A stretch of 64,000 nt of DNA, from positions 38,469 through 102,468 of the forward strand of contig JBCCHB010000045.1 in NCBI GenBank assembly GCA_039028975.1. The letters run 5' to 3'. Both the position numbers and the translations under genes were made by a program. The first letter of the stretch is position 1. Each line of letters starts with the position of its first letter. The DNA is from JAHBNG01 sp039028975 (GTDB taxonomy: Bacteria; Chloroflexota; Anaerolineae; Caldilineales; Caldilineaceae). The notes under the pieces are model-generated. The model ran no database searches. It had not been told where the DNA came from and was given only the letters and a program-made list of their open reading frames with translations. This document shows positions 17,514 through 27,400 of this stretch, in pieces.

Positions 17514-18539
17514 ATGCCCAATCCAGCCTTGGATATTCCTCACGTTCTTGACGATCCTCCTTCTTACCATAAGAAGCTGCTCGAATACGGTGAAAGGCCT
17601 TATTGGACGCTAGATGGTTCGCGCGTCGCCTTCATTGAATCCAATTACGGTGATGTCTGTGAGATCGAAGTAGAAAGTGGGCAGATACGGCACCTCACAC
17701 GGGGCTTGGGTGATCATCACAGCTTTCTAAGAGTTTTGGTTCTCTCCAACGGGGACTATCTGCTTGTTGGTCCGAAAAAGTTCATAGACCGAGAGACGAG
17801 CCGCAAATCGGATTCCGAGCTATGGGTTTTGGACAAAAACCTGAAACGGCCGCCCAAACCTTTGGGGCGTCGATGCTTTGAAGGCTTAGGCGTTTCAACA
17901 CTCACGCCAAAAATTAGCTATGCAGTAAGTGGCCGACACGATCCTAAATTGCCCGACCTCGATTCATATGAATGTCGTGTAGCCGATATCATCTACGGCG
18001 ACGACGGCCCTGAACTTGGAGAGGCTCGAGTCATCTATCGCATCGACGGGGGACATCGGCCTGAACCACAAGACTTTCGACATGATGATACTGAAGTCAT
18101 CATAGCTGAGTACGTCACCGATCCAATCAAGCGGGCTGGGAACCGAGATCATTACTGTGTTGTCAAGGGAATTATGATTGAGACAGGTGAAGTTCGGACC
18201 TACATTGATGAGCCGTGCGTTCATAACGAATGCGAGGGCATCTTCCCCGATCACGAGCATATCTGCCTCGAATCAGGGTGCGATGGACCGTATGATCACC
18301 ATACCAACGATCTCTGGAAGCTCAAGTTGGATGGAACCGGCAGACGCGTACGCATGACCGAGGTGTACAATCGTCCACCTTGGCGGTGCACCAACTCCAA
18401 CGTCAGTCCAGATAGCAGGTGGCTAGCTTTCATGGTGACTTTGCGCACCGATGAGCCAGGCTATGGACGGGGATTAGGGCTAATGGATTTGGAAGCCTGG
18501 GAAAACTCTTCAAAATCACAAGAGTGGGGTACGCCTTAG
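17514..18539 (+). CDS. PD40/TolB-like beta-propeller protein
   Basis: A 341-residue protein without a signal peptide. It has repeated propeller-blade pieces: RPYWTLDGSRVAFIES near the start, ELWVLDKN, and SNVSPDSRWLAFMVTL near the end, like PD40 blades in TolB and oligogalacturonate lyase-like proteins. Internally it has a His/Asp/Cys-rich stretch around HNECEGIFPDHEHICLESGC, possibly a metal site. AAGGAG lies seven bases before the ATG. No enzyme motif is clear enough to name. It may bind or cleave a carbohydrate, judged only from the family and neighbours. Confidence 0.7.
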   Translation: MPNPALDIPHVLDDPPSYHKKLLEYGERPYWTLDGSRVAFIESNYGDVCEIEVESGQIRHLTRGLGDHHSFLRVLVLSNGDYLLVGPKKFIDRETSRKSDSELWVLDKNLKRPPKPLGRRCFEGLGVSTLTPKISYAVSGRHDPKLPDLDSYECRVADIIYGDDGPELGEARVIYRIDGGHRPEPQDFRHDDTEVIIAEYVTDPIKRAGNRDHYCVVKGIMIETGEVRTYIDEPCVHNECEGIFPDHEHICLESGCDGPYDHHTNDLWKLKLDGTGRRVRMTEVYNRPPWRCTNSNVSPDSRWLAFMVTLRTDEPGYGRGLGLMDLEAWENSSKSQEWGTP

Positions 18540-18792
18540 GTTCTGTTGACATTTTCCATAACCAGGAATTTCAGCCCGATACAGGGAGTCGCCAGGTGTC
18601 ATTTCCGCTTACTACCTGCAGAAATTTATCTTTCGCTTGCGTTATGGATGCCGTTTGCGAACCAGAGCAAAGCGCCATTACTGCCTTCGGGCATGACAAT
18701 TCACAAATGTCAACACCGCCGGGTTCTATAGCGGTGCCATGTGGCGGCGGTTCCCAAATAGCCAATGGCACAATCACCCTCCATTCCTTACG

Positions 18793-18933
18793 ACTTTGTG
18801 TAAATTTTGACATACATTCTATCTGAACTTTCCGATATACTAAGACCTTAAGTCCAGTGATAGTTAGATTGCTCAAGTTGTAAGGTTGTGTGTAGTTTAT
18901 CGTTCTCCTCCTCATTTCCTCTACATCACACCG
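18793..18933 (+). promoter_or_regulatory. Shared upstream module, copy C1 (before the SGNH protein gene)
   Basis: About 141 bp that align with 21237-21381 upstream of the giant protein gene. Blocks shared almost exactly are ACTTTGTGTAAATTTTGA, CGATATACT, GTTAGATT-CTCAAGTTGTAAG and CTACATCACA. TTGACA and TATACT boxes occur, but 23 bases apart, which is too far for an ordinary sigma-70 promoter. The module ends 140 bp before the start codon. The rest of the 18540-19073 gap shows no gene. Confidence 0.75.
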
Positions 18934-19073
18934 TGGTTCACTCTTGTCCTATTCTTTGCATGTATGAATAGCTAGATAAAATTAGACCTTTCTTTTTGGG
19001 AATCTTCAGCTTGAATCTCACAAAAGTTAGGACGAAATTAAGCTAGCGCTCTAGACCAATTGAGAGAAGTAAA

Positions 19074-21221
19074 ATGAAGTCTATCCCCAGCTCAGCAATG
19101 GCTATGCTGATCCTACTTATCTTGGCCGTTGTCGGCGTTGTTCAGACCCAAAATCTGATGCTCGCTCTATCCAACGATCCCCCTAGTTTGTCATCCACTC
19201 GCTCCGTATCGTCTGCACAAGCGTCTTTGCTAACACCCAATCCATTTATCGAGATTGCCAACCAATCTGGTGTCTCTGGATATGAAATTGGTATCTTTGG
19301 CTCTGGATTTGGTACAGTCCAAGGCAATGGAAACGTTACAATTCTGGGAAACCAAGCCCAGATTGTCGAATGGAGCGATGGATTTATCCGCGCCGTGGTT
19401 CCACTGGTTGCCGATGGAAGCGGTCAGTTGGTTGTGACCACAGATTCATTGAATCAGGATAGCTCACCATTTACTGTCTATACCATCGCTCCAACGTTTC
19501 AAGAGAGACCACAGGTTCAATTTCAGAACATTCTCCATGGAAGGCAAGCTTACCTATCGGGTCTCACTAGTTATGTTTGCTATCAGCAACCAGAGAACAC
19601 CGATTTGGCTCCTGAGTGGTTCCTGGCTGACTTTACCTGTGGCTATCAGAATATTGTCGGCACAGGGAAGGCAACCTTTACAGCCCCCGCCACCATCGCT
19701 TTTGACGTTTCCGAAGGATTAGTGGGCCCATACCATCTTCAACTTTACTCAGAGAGCATATGGTATGATTTTTATAGCGTTGTTCAGGATTATCAGATCC
19801 AAGTCTCGGCTGATTCAACCGACGGTATGGACGGTAGCTGGACAACGTTGTCCACCATCACGGGTAACAACCGCGGAAGTAGACTACACGAAATCTCTAT
19901 CCCATCAGGTGGTTATCATTGGCTTCGGCTCCATGTTACGACAGGCCAAGGCATTGGCAATCAATTTGATATGAAGGAAATTCGGCTTTATCAACCCAGT
20001 GGTGGCCCCAGCACGCTTCATGATGCCTTTGCCCTTTATGGAGACTCCTTAACGACCTACGCATTCGAGGCAATCGGTCGTAGCGGTTTGGCCGCTAAGC
20101 TTAAGACCTTACGCAACACGTCAGATGATCTTATCTTTAACGTCTACGGATTGCCTGGTCAAAGCTCCTTTGGCCTGATTGATTTTGTTGATAGCAATGT
20201 CGATATCTATGATGCCTTTGCTCTGGATGATATGATCAATCGAAGCACCTATTGGGGAATTGCTCTTGGGACCAATGACACGTTTGAGGGCAGCAATGCG
20301 CTGGGTGTACCTGGCACAAATCTAGAAGAGTATGATAATCGAGTCGACGCGGTTGTTCAACATCTTATCAGCCAGGGACGGGTGCCGTTGATTGCAAGAA
20401 TGCCTGATACAATTGAGTCGTTGGGCGGCTTTGGGGATCTGGCCAGTAAGAAGAAAATTTTGGCAGATATTGATGCCATCTCTGCCCTGCATCGGCTGAT
20501 TCCTGGCCCCGATCTCTATACAGAATTCCGGCGCAATATCGAGACGGATAATGGCTCTTACTATAGTGGTGATGGCACCCACCACAACGATGCCGGTGAG
20601 GTTGCTTTGGTCGATCTATGGACATCAGCCCTGTTTCAAGGGACAGTCACCACCAACCAAGCGCCCACTGCCGTTGCCGACAGTGGCATTACGGACGAAG
20701 ATGTCTCTATTACTGTGGATGTTCTGGCCAACGACAGCGACGCAGATGGAGATAGCCTGACAATTGTCAATCTGCTTCAGCCAGCCAATGGTGCAGCGCT
20801 GTTGAATATAGATGATACCATTACCTACACCCCGACTATTTCCTTCAGTGGGAGTGACCTCTTCACCTACACTGTTGACGACGGGAATGGAGGACAGGCC
20901 AGCGCTCAAGTCACCGTTACTGTCAACGAAGCACCCAACCCACCAGGCCAAGTAGCGTTGCTGGCACCTATTGGTCACATCAATACACCAAATCCGACCT
21001 TTATCTGGGAAGCGGAGAGCAGTGCCATAAGCTACACCCTGGTTATTTACAATGTCGATAACGTTACAATCCTCCTGATGGATACCCTCCCAGCAGCAGA
21101 CAACTGCACCAGTACCCAGTGTACTTTTCAACCGCCCAATTTCGCGCTACCGCCTGGCCAGTATACTTGGCTTGTTCAGGCTGTCAACCAAGCAGGTGTA
21201 GGACTTTGGAGCGTTGGGTGA
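19074..21221 (+). CDS. Secreted SGNH/GDSL hydrolase with IPT, discoidin-like and cadherin-like modules
   Basis: Signal peptide at 1-30, an IPT/TIG-like domain at about 55-135, a discoidin/galactose-binding-like domain at about 195-308, then an SGNH hydrolase at about 318-520 with block I GDS (S325), GTND at 399-402 and the D-H pair in DGTHHN at 500-505. An Ig-like cadherin/Big_9 module (about 530-617) carries DSDADGDS, and a fibronectin-like segment ends at 715. It probably removes acyl or acetyl groups from an extracellular polysaccharide. Unlike other surface proteins here it has no terminal FIP/YLP motif and stops mid-domain after GVGLWSVG, so it may be truncated at the C-terminus. A GAGAGAAG Shine-Dalgarno precedes the ATG. 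Confidence 0.88.
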   Translation: MKSIPSSAMAMLILLILAVVGVVQTQNLMLALSNDPPSLSSTRSVSSAQASLLTPNPFIEIANQSGVSGYEIGIFGSGFGTVQGNGNVTILGNQAQIVEWSDGFIRAVVPLVADGSGQLVVTTDSLNQDSSPFTVYTIAPTFQERPQVQFQNILHGRQAYLSGLTSYVCYQQPENTDLAPEWFLADFTCGYQNIVGTGKATFTAPATIAFDVSEGLVGPYHLQLYSESIWYDFYSVVQDYQIQVSADSTDGMDGSWTTLSTITGNNRGSRLHEISIPSGGYHWLRLHVTTGQGIGNQFDMKEIRLYQPSGGPSTLHDAFALYGDSLTTYAFEAIGRSGLAAKLKTLRNTSDDLIFNVYGLPGQSSFGLIDFVDSNVDIYDAFALDDMINRSTYWGIALGTNDTFEGSNALGVPGTNLEEYDNRVDAVVQHLISQGRVPLIARMPDTIESLGGFGDLASKKKILADIDAISALHRLIPGPDLYTEFRRNIETDNGSYYSGDGTHHNDAGEVALVDLWTSALFQGTVTTNQAPTAVADSGITDEDVSITVDVLANDSDADGDSLTIVNLLQPANGAALLNIDDTITYTPTISFSGSDLFTYTVDDGNGGQASAQVTVTVNEAPNPPGQVALLAPIGHINTPNPTFIWEAESSAISYTLVIYNVDNVTILLMDTLPAADNCTSTQCTFQPPNFALPPGQYTWLVQAVNQAGVGLWSVG

Positions 21222-21236
21222 GGGACATGTTTACAA

Positions 21237-21381
21237 ACTTTGTGTAAATTTTGATATACATCTCATACGTTTTTTTCGATATACTCTGGCTTTAAGATCG
21301 TCTGAGAGTTAGTTAGATTACTCAAGTTGTAAGGTTGTGGGTAGTAAATAGGTCTCTTCTAGGTTCCCCTACATCACATCG
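21237..21381 (+). promoter_or_regulatory. Shared upstream module, copy C2 (before the 2490-residue protein gene)
   Basis: Second copy of the module at 18793-18933, 145 bp, beginning 16 bp after the stop of the SGNH gene and ending 115 bp before the start codon. Shared blocks keep order and spacing; the TTGATA and TATACT boxes are again 23 bases apart. Conservation of the non-coding blocks suggests a common regulator or untranslated leader for both genes. Confidence 0.75.
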
Positions 21382-21496
21382 CATTACATCTCCTTTCTTA
21401 TTGTTACATAGATTAATAGCTGACCCTTTCGATGGCCAGGTATAGTGCTCCTATGCTGTTGACTATTCCAACCTCCCTGCCCGAGCCTAATACAAG

Positions 21497-24400
21497 TTGT
21501 ACCATATGAATATTCAGAAAAGCATCAACCATTCCGTTTCTCTTTTTCTATCAATCTTTTTCCTGCTATATATAGCAGTGATTATCGAACCCTCCCCAGC
21601 CATGGCCCAAGGTACCTGTGCCGCACTGCCTACCAACGCCTACTATGAGATTACAGCCAAACATAGTGGCCAAGTGCTGACTGTATCGGGAGCATCGCAG
21701 AGCGAAGGTGCCCAGGTGATCCAAATGCCTGATACATCTGGGACAGAGCAGCGCTGGCATCTGGAAGACCTCTATAATGGCGACTATCAGGTGTTCGCGC
21801 GCCACAGCGGCAGGGCACTCAGTATCTTCTCCTTCTCGTACAATGATGGCGCAGCTGCGGAGCAGGCCAACCCTTCTAACAATAGCAACGATGATTGGTG
21901 CTTTCAGGACACAGGTGGTGGCGAATACAACATCGTTGTTCGTCACAGTGGTAAAGCCTTGACAGTGGAGAATGGTTCTCTGGCCAACGGTGCCGATGTG
22001 GTTCAAATGCCCCTAGACCCTAATGCCGACCACCAGAAGTGGATTCTCTCATCGCTGCCACCAGAAGGGCCAGGCAGTGGATTAGGTAACCTTAGCTATG
22101 GTCAGGGACAAGTGTCTAGAACAACCAAGCTCATGTTGGACTTTCCAGTCAATGCTGGAAATCCTTATGGCATCAACAACGGTGTAATGACCAACGGACA
22201 TTTAGTTGGTGTATTTGCCCCTGATCATGGATCTGGATTTGGTGGGCTGGACGTTTACAACGTCTCCGATCCCCATCTACCTCAGTTGGTTGGGCGCGTC
22301 CATGATACAACCGGACTCACATCCAGATTTCGCGAAACCCATTCCATTGGTACCGCGAATTTCAATGGTGGCAACTACGTCATCTTTAACAATTGCTGTG
22401 GTCTGGAGATCTGGGATATACAGAATCCGCAAAACCCCAGCCGGACAGGCTTTATCGATCTGCCCGAACTAGGCTTTGGCAACTACAGCAACAACGCTTG
22501 GCAGCTATTTGTCCAAGCACCGTATGTCTATGTCGGAGGTGCAGAGAAAGGGCTCTATGTTGTTGATATCAGTACACCAACCGCGCCACAGCTGATTAAG
22601 TGGCTACCAATCTCGGCCACGGGCGGTTTTCGGATCGGACCTGTCTTTGCCTTAGGAAATCGCCTAATTATCTCCAGCATGGGTTTCCCGTCGGTAGACG
22701 GTTTCTCAATTTTGGATATTGATGATCCGACGGACCCTCAGCTTATCTTCTCCTTACCTACGGTTCCCGAGTACTATACCATCTGCACCAACGGTACCCT
22801 GCTGGCCTTTGCCAATACGAGTAATAGCGTCCAGCATATTTATGATATCTCAGGCGACAATGCCACCCTATTGAGCAATCAGATTGTGTTGAACGATCCC
22901 CAATATTGTGCTTTTCAGGATCAGTATATCTTCTGGGGTGCTGAAACCATCTTTAAGGTCGATATTACCGATCCCACCAATCCTATACTAGTCGATGAGA
23001 TGGGCTTCAATGTCTTTTTCCCTGACCACAGCCAAGTGGCCCCCATGGGCAACATCGTCTGGGCTGGAAACGATCATGGCACAGGTAATGGCTTTATCGT
23101 GCATCAGGCAGCCCCCGATACGACCCCGCCATCTATCTATACAGTCAACCCGGCTGACAACGATACGGGCGTCTCTCGCTGTAGCCCCATTGGCATCGCC
23201 TTTTCCGACTATATCGATTTGGAGACGGTCGACAATCAAAGCTTCATTGTGCGACCTGTAGGTGGACAGGCTGTCTCTGGACTCTACAGCTCAATGGGCA
23301 GCATGGTGAACTTTGTTCCTGATACTCTGCTTCAGCCAAGCACGACCTATGAGATTGTTTTGCCTAGCGGTGGCATCAAGGACATTATGGGGAATGGACT
23401 CAATGGGCCTGTATCAACTACCTTCACCACCGCCCAGAATAGCGGTTGTGATTCCGAAACCAATCCTCCTCTAACGGCCACATTGGATCCAATATCTCCT
23501 CATACGGTCAACAGCTCGGTTGGTTTTGCGGTGAATGTCGTCAATAACACCAATCCAAACCCAGAGGTCTCCTGGGATTTCGGTGATGGCAACTCGACTG
23601 GGTTCTCTACGTCCACAACAACAAACCATACCTATAGCGCGCCAGGCCACTATCAGCTGATTGCCACCGTACGGGATGGCACAATTGAGACAACGGCCAC
23701 AGCCCTCGTGACCATTCACTATCCAATCACAAGCCAACAGCCAACTCGCTCTCGGGTGGTTGCCCACAGCGGAACCACCATCTTTGTAGTTAACCAGGAC
23801 AACGACACCCTAACTGCTATCTCTGAATCTTCCTTGCAGAAGCAATGGGAAGTGGCAACCGGCGACCAACCTCGTAGCGTAGCGATTGCACCCGATGGCG
23901 ATCTCTGGGTGGCCAATGAGCTGTCGGACACGGTGACCATCCACTCTTCGGCCAACGGAGCCATTTTAAGTACCATCACGCTGGATTATGGTAGTGGGCC
24001 ATTCGGTATTGTCTTCAGCCCAGACGGCGCGTCAGCTTATCTATCTTTGTACGGAGCTGAAGAAGTGATCAAACTGAATCTAGCTGGTTCAGTTATCGGC
24101 CAGCAAGCGGTCGCAACGCCGAGAGGAATCGCACTCAGCGCGGATTCTAACCGCCTCCTGGTGACCCGCTTCATCTCGCCGGATACGGGAGGCGAAGTGG
24201 TAGAGCTCAACTCCTCTACGATGAACGTTGTGCGCACATTTAACATGGCGCCCGATACCACGACCCAGGATTCAGACTCAGCAGCTAGAGGCATTGCCAA
24301 CTACCTGCACTCAGTCACTATTGCCCCGGATGGGCTGGATGCATGGGTAGGTGCCAAGAAGGACAATATCTTCAGGGGTACCGTGCGCGATGGGCAGCCC

Positions 24401-27400
24401 CTAACCTTTGAGACCACTGTTCGTGCCTTGAGCGCAGAGCTGGATCTGGTCGGAAACAGTGAACGGCTTTCAGGGCGTATCGACTACGATAACATGGCGT
24501 TGCCTGGCGGGATCGCCTTTACGCCGTTGGGCGATTATGCATTTGTGGCCTTAGAGGGAAATAACGTAGTCAGCATCCGTGATCGCTTTACAGGGGTGCA
24601 AGTTGGCGAACTGGTCGTAGGCAATGCCCCGGATGACCTAGTACTTAGCCCGGATGGTAGCCAACTTTACATCCACAACTTCCTATCACGAAGCGTAACC
24701 GTCTACGATGTAACAGGCTTCCGAGACTCAACCAACTTTACCCAGGTATTGCTAGGCACAATTGACACCGTTTCTAATGAGCAATTAAGTGCACAAGTGC
24801 TTCAAGGTAAGCAGATCTTTTACAGCGCCGCCGATCCGCGTATGACCAATCAAGGCTACATCAGTTGTGCCGTCTGCCACATTGATGGTGGTCACGACGG
24901 GCGCACTTGGGACTTAACCCAACTTGGTGAAGGGTTCCGCAATACCATCGACCTCAATGGCCGAAGCGGCATGGGGCATGGCCTGCTCCACTGGAGCGGC
25001 AACTTTGATGAAGTGCAGGATTTTGAAAACCAGATTCGCGACCTCCAAGGTGGCGTTGGATTTATGACCACCGCCGATTTCAACGCTACTCAGGATCCGC
25101 TCGGATCCCCAAAGAGTGGTCTGAGCGCTGAGTTGGACGCCCTAGCCGCTTACGTATCATCGTTAGGCGATTCTGGCCGTAGTCCTTATCGGTCGGCAGG
25201 CGGTGCCTTAACCAGTCAAGGCACCGTGGGACGCACGGTCTTTGAGAACAATGACTGTGTTGCCTGTCACCTTGGCGATGGGTACACAGATAGTTTTCTG
25301 ACACTACTCCACGATATTGGTACCATTCAGCCAACCAGCGGCAATCGGCTCGGTGGACCACTCACAGGTTTGGATACGCCGACCTTGCGCGGCCTTTGGG
25401 AAAGTGGACCATACCTTCATGATGGCTCTGCTGCCACCCTTGCTGATGCGGTTAATGCCCACAGCGGTGTTTCCTTCTCTGGTAGTGAAATGAACCAGCT
25501 TGTGGCATTCTTACAGCAGATTGATGAGAGTGAACCCGCTCCTTCTGCACCACAGAATAATGCCCCAACCATTACAGATCCTGGGGATCAAACCAGCACA
25601 ACGTTCGATACGATCAATCTATCCATCACGGCAACGGACCCAGACAGCGATCCGCTGACCTTTAGCGCCACAGGGTTACCTGCTGGCCTGAATATGGACA
25701 CAAACACAGGGCTAATCAGTGGAATTGCCAATCCTGCTGGAACCTTTAATGTGACGATCTCTGTAAACGATGGCAATGGTGGCACAGATAGCGCAAACTT
25801 TGTCTGGACCATATCAGGAGTCACAGGCCAAATTTTGTGGGAGCTTTGGAACACCAACTACGGCCTCACGCTGGATACGCTACGTAACGATCCCGATTTT
25901 CCTCAGACGCCGGCCCAAAGTGGTTATTTAGCTTCATTTGCCTCAGCGGTTAATCAAGGTGATACCTTTGGCCAGCGAATCAGCGGGCTGGTCTATCCGC
26001 CCATTACAGGGCAGTATACATTTTGGATTGCCAGTGATGATCAGGGTGAGCTATGGCTGAGCACGGATAGTTCACTAGCCAATCTAGCCCTTATTGCCAA
26101 CGTGGTTGACTATACGTTATCGCCCACCGAATGGTTTAAATATGCCGAACAGCAGTCGGCACCCATTACCTTGCAAGCCGGACAGGGGTATTACATTGAA
26201 GCCCTGGCGCAAGAAGGGGCCAGTGGTGATCATCTGGCTGTGGCATGGCAGATCCCTGGTGGCTCCCTCGAGGTCATCGATGGGCAATATTTGACGCCTC
26301 CCCCCAACAACCTGCCTGTGGCCCGAGCGGATTCTGTTACGTTATTAACTGACACGTCCAAAGATATTAACGTGCTCTTCAACGATACTGATGCGGATGG
26401 GGATACGCTAAGTGTAGAGAGTGTCACCCAGCCTGCCAACGGGATTGTCTCCATCAATGGCAATCAGACGATTCAATACATACCTAACCCATCCTTCATT
26501 GGCTCTGACAGCTTTGATTATACCGTTGACGATGGGAAAAATGGTCAATCGACGGCCACAGTAACAGTAATAGTGAGTGATACAGCGCCTCCAGCCTTTG
26601 GTCCTACAGGCGAAATTCTTTGGGAACGGTGGGATACAGCATTTGGCATCGTATTAGATATCTTGCGCAATGATCCAGATTTCCCAGACTCACCTGATCA
26701 GAGCGCCAACATCTCATCCTTTAGCTCAGCCATCAACCAAGGTGAGAACTTCGGCCAACGCATTCATGGGCTGATCTATCCACCCATTACAGGCCAGTAT
26801 ATCTTCTGGATTGCCAGCGATGATCAGGGTGAGCTATGGTTGAGTAGCGATGAGACATCAGACAATCTCTCTCTCATTGCCAATGTAATCGACTATACCT
26901 TGTCACCAAACGAATGGGGCAAATATCCCGAGCAACAATCGGCCCTGATAACTCTGCAAGCTGGCCAAGCATACTACATCGACGCGTTGGCACAGGAAGG
27001 GGGCGGTGGCGATCATCTCACTGTTGCTTGGCAGATCCCAGGTGATGCGCTGCGACTCATTGACGGACAATATCTCTCTCCACCAGTGGCGCCTCCGACA
27101 AACCAACCACCAACACTCGTGGATCCTGGCAACCAGTCTGGCACGGCCGGGCAAGCGGCCGCACTGACACTGAGTGCCAGCGATCCAGAGGGAGATACGC
27201 TGACCTTCAGCGCCACCGGTCTGCCTGCAGGGCTAACCTTGGATACCATCAGCGGTCAAATTTCAGGGACGCCGACCACTGCTGAAGTTGCAGGCGTGGT
27301 CATAACTGTGGATGACGGCAACGGTGGCACGGATAGCACCAGCTTCACTTGGACAATCAGTGACCCACCACAAAATCAGCCACCGACCATTGTATCTATT

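Noticed and set aside
18793..18933. Module C1 as an ordinary sigma-70 promoter
   Set aside because: TTGACA and TATACT are 23 bases apart in both copies, not 16-18.
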